A DNA stretch of 64,000 bases from Serratia symbiotica (GCA_024160085.1 JAMDYG010000002.1:678209-742208), one strand, 5' to 3'. Shown: positions 40,703-52,277, numbered from the stretch's first letter. Translations and numbers: made by a program. The notes: generated from the sequence alone by a model not told the origin.

Positions 40703-42297
40703 TTAATGAGAAGCGAGATCCACTTTTGAGGGCAGAAGTTAGGCCACTTTATTATACGGGGCCACTCCGGCAGTACACTCAGGATATGACGTAGATAAGC
40801 CTGCGGGTCGATTCCGTTGAGTTTGCACGTACCGGTCAGGTGGTACAGCAGTGCGCCGCGCTCACCACCATGGTCGCTGCCGAAGAAGATATAATTTTCC
40901 CCAGACAGATGTTTCTCAACGCCCGTTCCACTGCGTTATTGTCAGGTTCCGCCAGCCCATCATCGGCGTAATAACACAACGCATCCCATTGGTTCAACGT
41001 ATACGCTAACGCTTTACCCAACTGGGATTTTTTCGACAGCGTCGCGCTTTTATCCACTATCTACTCATGTAGTGAGTCGAGTAACGGTTTAGCTCGGTCC
41101 CGTCTCTGACTGCCTGACTACCTTTTGCTTCCGTCCTGCCGCACGTATTTCTTCCTCTATAACGTAGAGTTGACCGATGCGTTTCAGGGCTTCCTCGGCC
41201 GTGGCATCCTGGGTACTGATGTACAACATCATGGGTTTTTCTACGGGCGTGTGCCCAGCATGCAACCTCGATCAGTGCACCGTCTTCACGTTCTGCATTG
41301 AACAACTGGTCATAACCGCCGCACGCATCAGCCGGCAACATGCCACTATATTGGCGAAGATGTTGTTGCGGATGTTTTCCCTGCCGGTCCGGCGAGTAGG
41401 CAAACCAGGCCGCCGGTGTGTCTGATGAACTAACGTTACGGTTATCGCGGACATAAGTCCAGAGCCGCCCAGTTTTCGTCTTCTTCCTACCCGGGGACAA
41501 CACTGGCACCGGCGTATCGTCGGTATGAAGTTTGCGGGTATCCGACGTAGCGGTACAGTGCTTCGTTCAGCGGTGCCGTTAACCAGCAGCAGGCATCTAC
41601 CCAGTTGGAGAGCAAGGCTCGACTCAGGTCCACGCCCTGACGGGCTAGGATTTCAGTTTGACGATACAAGGGCAAGTGTTAGCCGTATTTTGACGTCATC
41701 ACCTGGGACAGCAGGCTAGGCCCTGCGATGCCGCGGTCAATGGGACGCGAGGGGGGCTTCAAAAATGCAGTCACACTTTTCGCACGCCTTTTTCACCCTG
41801 ACGGTGCGGATTACTTTCAGAGCGCAGGCGACCATTTCCAGCTGTTCTGCGCTGACTTCGCCGAGATATTTAAGGTTACTTCCGCACTTATGACAGCCGG
41901 TTTCCACGGGCTCAAGGCGGTTCATCTCACACGGAAGGTGTTCGGGAAGTGGCTAACGATACCGGGACTGGCGAAGCTGACTGGGAACTTGCGGGTCGTT
42001 TTCCGACCGTTGTGACGGTCACCAGCCTGCTCGTGCAGTTTCAGCACCGCTTCAGCCTCTTCCACCTGTCGGCGAAGTTTTTCAGAGCGGGTACCGAACA
42101 ATATCCGGTGCAGCTTTTCCAGTTGCGTTGCGTACGTAGATGCTCTATTTCCCGCTTTTCGTTTTCTATCTTTCTTCTGCACGGGACAGCGCCGAGCTCA
42201 GGAAGGACTCAGTCTCTTCCACGAGGCTGAGTTTGTTATTTTTCTGTCGGAGCTCTTTTTCAAGGGCTGCGATGTGGGTGAGATAGTGGTGTTCCAT
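40703..42297 (-). pseudogene. tnpC: IS66 transposase TnpC, broken
   Basis: From plus-strand 42297 the text reads MEHHYLTHIAALEKEL, then LHRILFGTRSEKLRRQVEEA (zinc-finger/leader region), PVETGCHKCGSNLKYLGEVS, HLPLYRQTEILARQGVDLSR, TGRLWTYVRDNRNVSSSDTP, AAWFAYSPDRQGKHPQQHLR, YSGMLPADACGGYDQLF and EVACWAHARRKTHDVVHQYP. Several shifts and stops separate these pieces. The end is TCKLNGIDPQAYLRHILSVL and TAA at plus-strand 40703-40705. Confidence 0.85.
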
Positions 42298-42332
42298 GAC
42301 CATGGTTATAATGGGGTCATGGTGTTTTTACA

Positions 42333-42677
42333 ACATTGTCAGCGAGTTAAAGCGGGGGGTTCGGCTGCCGCCAGTCCAGTTTATCGAGAAGCATGGCAAG
42401 CTGTGAGCGGGTAATGGCGATTTTACCATCATTGAACCATGGGCCAGACGAACTAGCCTTCCTCAAGGCGTTTGGTAAAGAGGCACAAGCCGTACCCATC
42501 TGCCCAGAGGATTTTAACCATATCGCCACGACGACCACGGAAGATGAACAGATGGCCAGAGAAGAGATTTTCCTCGAAGGCGTGTTGCACCCGTTCGCCC
42601 AGACCGTTGAACGATTTTCGCATATCCGTAACACCGGCAACCAGCCAAATACGGGTGCCTGACGGGAGGTTTATCAT
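42333..42677 (-). pseudogene. tnpB: IS66 accessory protein TnpB, frameshifted
   Basis: MINLPSGTRIWLVAGVTDMR with KSFNGLGERVQHAFEENLFS and GHLFIFRGRRGDMVKILWAD is classic TnpB. A frameshift after LCLFTKRLEEG moves the tail (SQLAMLLDKLDWRQP) to another frame. Normal size would be about 115 codons. Confidence 0.85.
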
Positions 42678-42831
42678 TTCGCTGTTCTCCCGGTCAGCTT
42701 GCAGATCAGCACCGCCAGCAGTTCGGGAGACGGATTATTCAGCGTCATTCTACCCCGACAGAACTCCACGTGGCAGGAGGTGGCGTTCAGCGAAGAAGGC
42801 TGACAGGTTGTGGCGTTATGATCACCTCATT

Positions 42832-43391
42832 ATGTCGGGAAAGATATCCCTTCAACAGGCAGTAGCGCCGGTGATGACAACCCGCACCTGTGGTGTGACT
42901 GTACTTGCCATCACGCTTATCGGTGCTGTCGTTGCTTTCACCGTCATAATTCAGGAAATCTCGAACTTGACTATTCGTGTCAATACCCTTGATGCCGCCT
43001 TTCGCAATGGCTAAATTAGTTAGCTCACCTCAAATGTCACCGCCATGGAAATGCGCCTAAACACACTCGAACAGCAGGTTAGGTTACCTAGCTGGCGAAA
43101 CTCCCGGCTGAGGTGCAGTCAAATAGCGAAGTACAGGCCACCCTGCGTGAAGTGCTGCAGAAGTTGCGTGATGCTGAATCGGCCAGCCGCCAGGACGTGG
43201 CGCAGGTGCTGACGCGCATCAGTACGCTTGAGCATGATGTTCAGCAGTCCGCGGCAGCGTTAGGTGAGATAAACCGACAGCTTACGCAGAAAGCTGTCAA
43301 ACCAGAAACGACGACGCCTGTAAAAAAGAATAATCGGTCAGCCAAGCGAGCGGCGACGCCAGTTGCCCCCCTTTATGCTGGCCGGCATTGA
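42832..43391 (+). pseudogene. Membrane-anchored coiled-coil protein of the ICE, broken
   Basis: ATG 42832 gives SGKISLQQAVAPVMTTRTCG, then a transmembrane segment (VTVLAITLIGAVVAFTVII) and the start of a coiled coil, stopping at 43014. After a shift the frame with VQSNSEVQATLREVLQKLRD and LTRISTLEHDVQQSAAALGE continues the coiled coil and ends in a basic tail (KNNRSAKRAATPVAPL), stop at 43391. I do not recognise the family; the single anchor plus long coiled coil suggests an accessory protein of the conjugation apparatus or of the coupling-protein complex. Confidence 0.5.
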
Positions 43392-44366
43392 GCATCGGGG
43401 GGGGCAAAAAGCTCTGGGATCCGGTACTGGATGGGCTGCGTAGCGTCGTCAAGTACGGCCGCACCTGCTTCGATAAAATCGTCGCGTCACTGCTGACATT
43501 GCTGGAGAAACTCACCACCGGCAAGACCGCGGCATTGCTAGCACCCGATTACACCAATCTTGACGATCCCCGGCCCATACTGGACTAGTACAACATCATC
43601 AAGGCACGCAGCGTGGTTTACGTTGGTCTTGATGCGATATCCGACCCCAGTGGTCGCTACGGCGTCAGCAACAGAATGTTCGCCGATCTGGTGTCCCAGG
43701 GATGGCACGTCTATAAGTTTGGTCTTGGCGTCTTGGCGATGAGGACAAGGAGAGATCTGGCAAGGTGGCCATCAACTTGCACTGCAACGAGTTTAATGAA
43801 CTGATGGGGGGGATGAGTTTATCCGGCTTATCAACAAAGGGGGCGGGGCGGGCTTTCAGGTGACTGCATATACCCAGACGCTCTCCGACATTAAGGCACA
43901 CGTTAGCAGCACGGCCAAAGCGAATCAGATGGTGGGGAATTTCAACAACCTGGTGATGTTGCGCGTGCGGGAGAAAAATACCGCCATGCTGCTCATCGAC
44001 CAACTTCCCGACGTCGATGTGTATCAGAAAACACTGACCTCCGGTGTGACGTACGTATCGCGTCCTGGTAAGAAAACGGACATTAACAGCAACGTAAATG
44101 ACCAGATGATCCTGATCAAAGTGCCGATGATAAGCCGCCTAACTGATATCATCAACCTGCCCAAGGGGCAAGCCTATGCGCTGCTGGAAGGTGGGCGGCT
44201 GTGGAAAATCCGCATGCCGCTGCCGGCCGATAATGATGATCCGCATATGCCAGCAAGTCTTGAGAAACTGGCCGATAACATGGAGAAAAACTACCACACC
44301 AAAGAAACCTGGTGGACCGGCGGTGATATGACGTTCGTAGGAGGGGTGTCGCACCATAATGGCGAT
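43392..44366 (+). pseudogene. traD: ICE coupling protein TraD (SXT/TIGR03743 type), C-terminal part
   Basis: TraD is the hexameric ATPase that feeds DNA to the mating channel. Readable are LWDPVLDGLRSVVKYGRTCF, DKIVASLLTLLEKLTTGKTA, APDYTNLDDPRPILD-stop, RSVVYVGLDAISD, then after shifts VAINLHCNEFNELMG (Walker B region) and GFQVTAYTQTLSDIKAHVSS, QMVGNFNNLVMLRVREKNTA, INLPKGQAYALLEGGRLWKI. The N-terminal membrane part and Walker A are deleted at the junction with the preceding coiled-coil gene, just after a G8 run near 43397. Confidence 0.8.
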
Positions 44367-45107
44367 TATGACCGGCGGCAGCGCACTGGCACGTCAGAGC
44401 AGCGGGCCGGGCCGTTTGGCCTGCTGCTGTGGGATCTGCCAATTAGCCTTATCGGTATTTTGTTAGGCTCTCTGCTAGCCAGCCTGCTGATTGAGTATGT
44501 CTGTATCGCCTTGCTGTGGACGGATGAGGGGGCTGCATAGCTATCTTGTGATGGTGGCGGAAAGCCGCTGGCTGTCTGAAGGACACACCAGCAGCCTGCT
44601 GATGTCTACCCCGGTGACCACGGTCAGTCATCGGGATTACGCTGTTTGGCAGTGGTTTTTTGTAGATGGCGGACTCAGCGGCAGGTTGCAGCCGTTTAAA
44701 ACGCTGAGCGAGGAAGGCAGAGGGATTATTCCCGCGCTCAATGGGCTGGGGCCTCACTGGTGAGTGGGTTGGGCGTGTACCTGCAGGCAATGATATGGGT
44801 CACGCTGATTTTCTTTATCCGGGTGATGATCCTGTTTCTAAGCCTGCCGCTTTTCTTGCTGGTCGTGATAACCGTGGCGGTGGAGGGGCTGGTGCGGCGC
44901 GACCTGCGACGATACGGGGCAGAATATGAATCGAGCTTTGTGTATCACTACGCGAAACGCTTTATCAAATCGGCGCTGTATGGCCCCTGTATGTTTTATC
45001 TGGCATGGCCGACAGCCGTGTGGCCGAACTTGCTGCTGCTCCCTTCGGCACTGCTGGTTGGTAGGTAACTAGCGGTGGTCATAGCCTCATTTAAGAAATA
45101 TCTCTAG
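44367..45107 (+). pseudogene. ICE membrane protein, TIGR03747-like, broken
   Basis: The frames give GPFGLLLWDLPISLIGILLG with SLLASLLIEYVCIALLW, VMVAESRWLSEGHTSSLLMS, WQWFFVDGGLSGRLQP, then LIFFIRVMILFLSLPLFLLV and RRDLRRYGAEYESSFVYHYA, KRFIKSALYGPCMFYLAWPT, with end ASFKKYL and TAG at 45105-45107. This is the four-helix inner-membrane protein that follows traD in PFGI-1-type ICEs. Stops at 44540 and near 44763 and frame changes break it. Confidence 0.78.
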
Positions 45108-45219
45108 TCGTTATTGTCCTCCAACAGTTTTATTTTTACCAAAGCTATAATAATTTCCAGCTGTACCCCCGCAGCTTTGCGTCACTCTCCATACCATCAG
45201 TTACCCGGGAAAGCCGCCT

Positions 45220-45537
45220 ATGCGTCACACCCAACCCCCTTCTTTTACTGCTGCTGGCCAGCGCTCTGCATTGTCAGGCCTCTAAGAAAGACGAGCTGGC
45301 ACTGGTGAAGCGTCAACTTGATCGGGTACTGGCCAGTCTTGACCGTGCACGCGTGGTGACCAACTAGGATCAGCATGCCCATTTTTATTTTTACTATCAG
45401 CAGGCTACGCGCGATATCACCATCATGAAGCGAAGCATGGTATTTCCACTTACCTGGAGCCGTCACGGTCCCAGCCCAGCCCCCATCCCGTTCTGCATCG
45501 GTTAGCGGCTAGTATAGTACCGTGCCGAGGAGCCATT
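45220..45537 (+). pseudogene. ICE RAQPRD-family periplasmic protein, broken
   Basis: ATG 45220 then a frameshift; LLLLLASALHCQASKKDELA (signal peptide and start), LVKRQLDRVLASLDRARVVT, a stop, FYFYYQQATRDI and the family end YLEPSRSQPSPHPVL, where the usual RAQPRD reads RSQPSP. The family is small, periplasmic and of unknown function, found only in this class of ICE. Confidence 0.75.
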
Positions 45538-45655
45538 ATGGCGATGAACGGATCCCAGCTCTCCGGTTGTGGTGCCGGCATCGGTAACATCCTGGCGCCT
45601 GTATAGCTTAACACGCTGATTCTGGGTTCCCTGGCCATTGTCCTGCTTCTTTTTA
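45538..45655 (+). pseudogene. ICE small membrane protein, TIGR03758 (DUF3262)-like, truncated
   Basis: MAMNGSQLSGCGAGIGNILA, a stop, then LNTLILGSLAIVLLLFTAWG. This is the short one-helix ICE protein that follows the RAQPRD gene. Its second half is missing; the text runs into the next gene through GWWG. Confidence 0.65.
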
Positions 45656-45860
45656 CCGCCTGGGGGTGGTGGGGGACCCCACCGGGGACCCCTATAACAC
45701 CGTCATGGGCTAAATCAAATGGGCGGTCTGGCGCTCGGCCTGCTGGTCTGCGTGGCTGCGTTTCTCGCCGTGGTTCACGCTGTTATTACTTCCTTCCACG
45801 ATATCCGTCGCGGTAAAGGGATCCTGGACCGAGTTTCTGCTGGCCGCCATCATCGGTATA
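45656..45860 (+). pseudogene. ICE membrane protein, TIGR03745-like, truncated at both ends
   Basis: DPYNTVMG-stop-IK, then GGLALGLLVCVAAFLAVVHA and ITSFHDIRRGK, TEFLLAAIIGI. The pattern of a first helix, a short basic loop and a second helix is that of TIGR03745. The N-terminal signal and the end are missing, and the gene runs into TIGR03750-like text. Confidence 0.6.
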
Positions 45861-46119
45861 CTGTACGGCATTCCGCTAGCCGTGCTGCTGTCGCTGTTAC
45901 TGTTTATTGGATGGCTGGTGTTCCCCATCTGCATGCTGTTGGCGCCACTAGTTGTGGTTTTTTTGGCGGTGGCTGGATTGCCGGCTACAAACGTGGCAAG
46001 CCGGAGAACTATATCTGGCGGCGCCTCAAGGCGCCGCGCTGCCGCGCTCGTTGATCCTTGACAGCTGGACGTGGGGGTTAGAAACGGACCTCGGCAGTCA
46101 AACGCGGTGTAGGTTAGGC
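45861..46119 (+). pseudogene. ICE membrane protein, TIGR03750-like, N-terminally deleted
   Basis: GIPLAVLLSLLLFIGWLVFP with ICMLLAPLVVVF, then FGGGWIAGYKRGKPENYIWR and, in another frame, RSLILDSWTWGLETD. The helical hairpin followed by a KRGKPEN motif is typical of TIGR03750. About the first 35 codons are missing and one shift occurs near 45960. Confidence 0.65.
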
Positions 46120-46790
46120 ATGAGCTGGTTTCGTAACGACGGTATGACCGCACGCGATAATCATATCTTTTCGTTGCGCATTGCCTGCGTATTGCTGTTC
46201 GCTGGCATGTTGATTACCGGTATAGGATGGATGCGTGCGCCATCTGAGCTCACCATCCACAATCCGCCTGATTTGAGATCTGGAAGTACCCGTAAATGGT
46301 GGGAGGTGCCGCCGTCAACAGTATACAGCTTTGCTTTCTATATCTTCCAGCAGCTCAACGCATGGCCAAAAAAACGGTGAGGTGGGCTACCTAGCAAAGA
46401 TTGCACAGATGAGTGCTTACCTGACCGCCGTCCTGTCAGGATTTTCTCAATAAAGATGCGCAGATGCGTAAGAACAGCGACGAGCTGCGCGATCGCGTAC
46501 GTGTGGTGTATGAAATCCCGCGTTGTGGCTACAGCCGCCGCAGCGTTACCCTGCTCGATCAGGATAACTGGATTGCCTGGCTCGACCTGGTGGCGGATGA
46601 GTATTACCACACCAAACCGGTCAAACGGGCGCTGGTGCGGCTATCCGCTGAAGGTGGTGCGCTGCTGGGGTGGCGATAAGGCAACCTCCCCGTTCAGTCT
46701 GGCGCTGGACTGCTGCTATGCTGCCATCCCACAGCGTCTGGAGGCTATCAAGCAGCCTGAACCGGAGAAAAGTCAGGAGCGTTCAAGTGA
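46120..46790 (+). pseudogene. ICE protein, TIGR03746-like (VirB8/TraE-like role), broken
   Basis: ATG 46120: a transmembrane helix (RIACVLLFAGMLITGIGWMR), then LTIHNPPDLRSGSTRKWWEV and VPPSTVYSFAFYIFQQLNAW, stop at 46378. Another frame continues MRKNSDELRDRVRVVYEIPR, CGYSRRSVTLLDQDNWIAWL. The single anchor and the PPDLRSG motif identify it as the ICE protein that stands in the VirB8 place. The last part (SFSLALDCCYAA-type text) is in pieces. Confidence 0.75.
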
Positions 46791-47676
46791 AAAGATATTC
46801 TCTGATACTGCTGGCTATGCTGCTGACGTCAAGTGCAGCACGGGCTGTAGAATTGATGAAGTAGGCGCGTGTTCCGCTGCAAATACCCCTGACTGTCGGC
46901 TAGGAGCGCATCGTTTTCGTAGATAAAAATATTCGCGTGAGTTTCCCGCCGTCACTGAATGACAAGTTGCGCATCCAGAGCACCGGCGGCGTGGTATATC
47001 TTGCTGCAAAGGAGACGTTTACGGGGTAACGCGCCTTAAATTGCAGAACAAGGAAAACGGTGAAATCATTCTGCTCGATGTTAGCGCCGAACCCGGTAAA
47101 AAGACGCGCGAGCCGGTGAAGCTTGTCTATGACGGTGAGGTGGCCAATGCCACTGCGAACGACAAGCAGACGGTCAGCGGTGACAGCAACGCCCGCCAGT
47201 AATCCCAGCGCGAAGTGGGGGACAGCCGTAAGCTAGCAAAGCTCCACGCTCCACTGTCTGTGGTATTGTGACATAATATGCGACGCAGAACATGTACGGC
47301 CAACCGCGTACGGTGGAAGCGGTACCTGGCGGGTATCAGCCCAGTCTCTCTCAAGCTGCCGTCTCCCCTCACCACGCTGAGGACGTCCGAACCGGTGACC
47401 CTTTACCCTATGGCGGGTTGGAGGAGCCTTCAGGGCAGTAGCGTGATCGCGCTACAGGTGCTTAACCGTTCTGCGGACAAGGTCATCCTCGATCCGCTGG
47501 TGCTGAAAGGTCAGTTCGTCACGGCAACCTTCCAGCACTGCTGGTTGGGTCGTGCTAGCGCGCCGGAAGATACTACCGTGCTGTATCTGGTGACCGCCGA
47601 GCGGCCGGAGGGGGCATTTATCACTGAACCGGCAATGCAAAAGGCGGTTAAAGGCAGCAATAGAGTAAAAAAATGA
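46787..47676 (+). pseudogene. ICE protein, TIGR03749-like, broken
   Basis: GTG 46787: signal peptide KRYSLILLAMLLTSSAARAV, then ELMK-stop-ARVPLQIPLTVG-stop-ERIVFVDKNIRVSFPP, LNDKLRIQSTGGVVYLAAKE, with frame changes KENGEIILLDVSAEPGKKTR and EPVKLVYDGEVANATAND. The later half is RYLAGISPVSLKLPSPLTTL and VIALQVLNRSADKVILDPLV, AFITEPAMQKAVKGSNRVKK, stop at 47676. The role (TraK/VirB9-like periplasmic channel part) is inferred from position. Confidence 0.75.
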
Positions 47677-49193
47677 AAGCACCTGGTTCAAATATGTTAG
47701 TGAAGATCGCCGTTTCCCTGGTGCTGTCCGGCACTATCATGCTCGGCGTAAAATCCTGCTCTGAAAGCCGCAGCTAGACCACGGGTAGGCAGAAAAATAC
47801 CCACGTGAAGTTAAAGGACTTGACGCCAGAAGACCTGAAATCCCTAGGCATTGATGGGGATTAGCCTCAGGATACTCTGCGTACCATTGTGGGCAACTTC
47901 CATAAGGTGCAGGATGATAGTCTAGATAGCCTCGCTGATGACAATAAAAAGCTCAGCGATGAAAACAAGGCGCTTAAAAAGACTTACCGCAATGTTGATG
48001 AAAAGATAAGCCAGGTCGTGGGCAATGCCCGTGCTAAAGAGGTGCAGAAGCGTTCACAGCTCAGCACGCAGGTGACCGATCTGAGTGCGCAGGTTGTGAT
48101 CAGCTTATAAACCAGCTTAAAAGTGGTGTAGCCAGTACAACAGTGGCTAGTAAATACTGCTCCCGGCAACGATATTCCGGTTGGTCTGGGTTATGACAAC
48201 GGACTGAGCGGTGCCAATAACGCGTTATCGTCAGATAGCTTGAAGTGGGTAGAGTCGAATGATGGCATTTCCATTGATGCCAACGGCTGTCCGCTATCGG
48301 GCAGTAGTAACAGCAATAATGCCACCAGCTTTGCCTTTGCCAGCACCTTTGGCGCTGTAAGCGATGCCACCAAACAGGCGGCGCAGCGGTGCTGGTCGTA
48401 CAGGATATGCTCTGCCAGCGGCCGAGAAGGCCACTGATCCGGTCTATACCCTTCCGGAGCGTAGAACGCCACCCTAGTTGGTAGCCAGGCCATTACGGCG
48501 CTACTGGGGCGCGTGCCTGTTGACGGCAAGGTCACCGATCCGTACCCCTTCAAAGTAATGATTGGCAAAGACAACCTCACGGCCAACGGCATAGAGCTGC
48601 CTAACGTGCAGTGGGCCATCGTGTCAGGAACTGCAACCGGTGACTGGACGCTATCCTGTGTATGCGGTGCCATTACCAGTATCACCTTCGTCTTTACTGA
48701 CGGCACCGTTCGCACTCTGCCATCACTGAACGGCAGCAGCGGTAATCAGAATGGCCAGGGCAGCAGCGGCAATAACAACAGCATCGGCTGGCTATCGGAC
48801 GACAATAGCATCCCCTGTATTTCCGATGCGTGCAAAAGTAATGCCCCTACTTATCTGACTTACCTCGCCGTATTTGCCGCCGTTGGAGCGGCCGGTGAAA
48901 CGCTGGCACAGAACCAGAATACCACCCAGACCAACGGTAATGGCGGCGTCACCGCCATCCTGACGGGCAATGCGGGTCAGGCCGTGCTGGGCAAGGCGTT
49001 TTCCGGCGGCATGCGAGAAACCGTTGACTAGGTCAAGGCACGCTATGGCCAGACTTTTGATGCCGTCTACGTACCCAATAGCCAGAAAGTGGCGATGCAT
49101 ATCACGCGCCAACTGGCAATCGATTATGAAAAGAGGAGCCGTAAGGTGAAATATGACTTTAGCCTGGTCGGAAACGGCACGGGGATGGGCTGA
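47673..49193 (+). pseudogene. ICE protein, TIGR03752-like (TraB/VirB10-like role), broken
   Basis: ATG 47673: MKAPGSNMLVKIAVSLVLSG with a helix, stop after SESRS, then KLKDLTPEDLKSLGIDGD-stop, DTLRTIVGNFHKVQDDSLDS, and a coiled coil (DDNKKLSDENKALKKTYRNV). After stops: SSDSLKWVESNDGISIDANG, LLGRVPVDGKVTDPYPFKVM, IGKDNLTANGIELPNVQWAI, VSGTATGDWTLSCVCGAITS, with a late stop (RETVD-stop) and the tail AVYVPNSQKVAMHITRQLAI. Domain order matches VirB10-like proteins. Confidence 0.78.
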
Positions 49194-49201
49194 TGGGGAA
49201 C

Positions 49202-49646
49202 ATGATGCAAAATAACAACCCTGGGATGCGCCGGCACAAGCTTCTGGCCACCTATGCTTGTGTGGCGGCCATGTCGCTCATGCTTGCAGGCTTGTAGCAC
49301 CTTGAAAGACGAAATGTTGCCCCGGGTGAGACAGTACCATGCTGGCGCTGTGGAAAGCGGGTGAGGTCGGCCACGCGCGCGCCACGGTGGAAAGCAGCAC
49401 CACGCTGCGCATGTCGGTTACAGACAGCGAACGCACGCGTGCACAGCAGACGCGCAACAGCTCAGCCGTGGCCAGGAAAACGATATCCAGCAGACGTTTC
49501 CCCGCCTGCCCAATCCTGACATGGTGATGTATGTATTCCCGCATCTAGCAGAGGGAAACACGCCGGTCCCGGGCTACAGCACCGTGTTTCCTTTCTACTG
49601 TTAGGTGCACTATGTGTTGCCCGGTGAGCGCACGGAGGATCTATGA
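49202..49646 (+). pseudogene. ICE lipoprotein, TIGR03751-like (VirB7-like place), broken
   Basis: ATG 49202: MMQNNNPGMRRHKLLATYAC, a signal ending SLMLAGL-stop where the lipobox Cys should be, then in other frames TVPCWRCG..., PNPDMVMYVFPHLAEGNTPV and PGYSTVFPFY-stop-VHYVLPGERTEDL, with TGA overlapping the next ATG at 49643. The lipobox Cys and following frame are lost, so the lipoprotein cannot form. Confidence 0.7.
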
Positions 49647-52265
49647 TGACATTCATCTTTTCCGCCGCAGGCAAACGCTACAGGACGCTCACCAGCATGG
49701 CGACGGGCCGTTTTCTGTTAACGGCTACCAACCCTTGACCCGAAATGGACGATGGACGTCTGACGCGTTCTAACGAAGCGAGCCTGTACGCCACTGCGAC
49801 GTCTGTTATCAATCATGTGCCATGGGGGGTACCTCGCTGAACACCAGTGTCCGCTGCTTGATGACGGCGTGTTGGTAGGTGCGGTCTATGAAATTACGAC
49901 TGTTGGCACAGAGGGTCGACCCGCGCGTCCCGGCTGGCAAAGATTCACGACGTGGTGGAGAACACCCTGCAGGACATCCTGCCGGAGCTCGACTCACATC
50001 AGTGGGTGTTGCAGTTTTACTGCCAGGATAAATCTGACCTTGTCTGTTACATGGATAAGGTCAGGGGCTACGTCAAGACATGGGCAAAGGGGACCACGTT
50101 TTACTGAGGCCTGGCTTTGCGAACAGGCTCGCCACCTGCAAATGTCGCCGTTGAATAGGGGGTTGACGCGGTGACTGTAGCCGCCCCTTAGGTGGTCAGA
50201 TGCGCCGTACCCGCATGGTGGTTTATCGCTCTAGGTGGAAACCCCATACCGTGACCCGATGGCACTGTAATTGCTGTTGAATCAGGTGTGCGGCCGCCTG
50301 ACTGCTGCCATGAGTAGTGCTAGCATCCAGAGCTAGCGACAGAATGGCAAGCAGATCCACAGTTAACTGCTGCGCTGGTTCAATCCAGAACCGAAGTGGG
50401 TTAACAAGGCGACGCTATATCGCTGCACCCGTTACAGTGATGATTCCCCGGTAGACACCACTACTGCTACTCAATGATTTCAGCGAAAGCCTGTGGTTCA
50501 CCCGTCCGCGCAGCGATGCGGAGAAAGGTGTCTAGTGGTTTGATAATGTGGCTCACAAGGCGGTACTGATTTCCCGCCTGCGCAATTCCCCGTCCACTGG
50601 CTTTTTGACCGGTGAGGTAACACGCGGCGAGACAACATTAACGCCATCATGGATCTGCTGCCGCAGGGTACTATTTTGACGCTGATTATCCAGCCGCAGG
50701 ACAGGATCGAGGAGAATTTTTCCCGTCTGAGCATCGACTCGATGTGGGAGAACGTCGACTCGCTACGCGCACGCGAGGATGCCTCCAGAACGCGGACCTT
50801 CCTGGGGAACAAGCATAAGATCTATATCTATCGCGCGGCTATCTCGCTGCTGATTAGGGCCCAGGACCCGGAAACGCTGAACAAATGCTATCTCGACATC
50901 GGCAGCAAACTGCTGAACTGCAGCCTGGAGCCGGTAAACCAGGAACATAATATCGGGCCGCTCAGTAGTTACCTGCGTGCCAAGCCGATGTGCTTTAACC
51001 CACAGCAGGATCGCAATCACTGGTATACGCGCCTGATGTTTGTCGAGAACTTTGCCTGCCTGGCACCGGTGTACGGTCGCGATACCGGCACTGGCAATAC
51101 GGGTTTTACCTTCTTTAACCGCGGCGGCCGCCCACTGTGTGTCGATCCGCTGAATAAAAATGACTGCACACAGAACGTGCACAAGCTGCTGTTCAGCCCG
51201 ACTGGTGCCGGTAAGTCAGACACCATGCCCTATGAGCTGGCGCAGATGATGGCCATCTATCGGCCACGTATCTTCCTGCTTGATGCAGGGCAACAGCTTT
51301 GGCCTGTTTGGGGATTACTGCGCTTCGCTGGGGCTGAAGGTACACCGCGTCAGCATCAAGCCCGGCAAGGTGATCTCTTTGGCTCCGTTTGGTGATTCAC
51401 ACCTGCTGATGCAGGTAAAGCCGGATGCGTGGCTTGTCAGCGAAGAGGCGTTCCGGGTATTGATGAGAATGTGGAAGACGATAAGGGCAAGGATGAAGAG
51501 CGTAACGTGCTGGGTGAGATGGAGGTTGCGGCACACCAGATGATTACCGTCGGGGAGGAGGGGAGGCGGAGGAAGCGAGGATGATCCGCGCCGATCGCGG
51601 TATGATCCGCGAGGTGATACTGATTGCTGTCAGAACCGCTTTTGACGCAAACCACTAGATGCTGCCGGAAGACCTGATGTATGCGCTATAGAATATCGCG
51701 CGAGAATGGTATGAGGTCCAGATGGCGGTAACGGTTATCTCTCTGCTTAATACCATCAACACTATTGCCGAGCGCGAGCAGCACAGTGAAAGAGAACCCC
51801 TTGTACCGATCTACGAAGCGCATATCGTCACCGCCAACCCGCTGCTGGTGCCTTACGCACCAAGATCGTCAAGATGTGGCGTAAGCTCGGTGCCTAGCTA
51901 TGGCTGTTTACCCAAAACCTGTCGGACTTTCCAGATACAGCAAAAAGATGCTCAATATGGCGGAATGGTGGGTGTGTCTTGTCATACCACCGTACGAGGT
52001 GGGGCAGGCTGACCGATGAGCAAAAGACCATGCTGCTGTCAGCCACCAAACTACCGAGAAAACATACCGAGGGCGTGATCTTATCCCGTAAGGTACAGGC
52101 GCTGTTTCGTGCCGTGCCGCCCAGCCTGTATCTGGGCACTGGGGATGACATAAAAAGAAGATAAAGCCGAAAGGCGGTCGATTATGAATGAATATCAGTA
52201 CTCAGAGCTTGAGGCTGCTTCTTATGTTGCGCGGCGTCTAGACGAGAGTCGTGTATGGTTATCTG
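49643..52265 (+). pseudogene. VirB4/TraC-like conjugation ATPase (TIGR03744 type), broken
   Basis: The energising ATPase of the type IV secretion system, normally ~950 residues. Pieces: PLLDDGVLVGAVYEITTVGT, LPQGTILTLIIQPQDRIEEN, EPVNQEHNIGPLSSYLRAKP, MCFNPQQDRNHWYTRLMF, then the P-loop LLFSPTGAGKSDTMPYELAQ (normal GxxGxGKS), shifts at 51.3-51.6 kb, MAVTVISLLNTINTIAERE, EAHIVTANPLLVPY, LFTQNLSDFPDTAKKMLNMA, EWWVCLVIPPYEVGQ and ELEAASYVARRLDESRVWL. There are more than ten disruptions. The canonical ICE order puts it here. Confidence 0.85.
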
Positions 52266-52277
52266 ACAGAGGACATA

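Larger units (their letters stand above)
40673..42815 (-). mobile_element. IS66-family element, truncated on the right
   Basis: The left end gtaagcgtaaaggcaatgcc at 40673 fits the GTAAGCG terminal motif of IS66 elements. On the minus strand follow tnpC (about 40703-42297), tnpB (about 42333-42677) and the last ~35 codons of tnpA (about 42677-42790). No matching right inverted repeat is seen before conjugation genes start near 42820, so the right end was deleted. All three genes are broken, so the element is dead. Confidence 0.85.

Noticed and set aside
44139-44790. Antisense frames of about 70-113 codons in the ICE region
   Set aside because: They lie opposite recognisable traD and TIGR03747-like text and have no family similarity.
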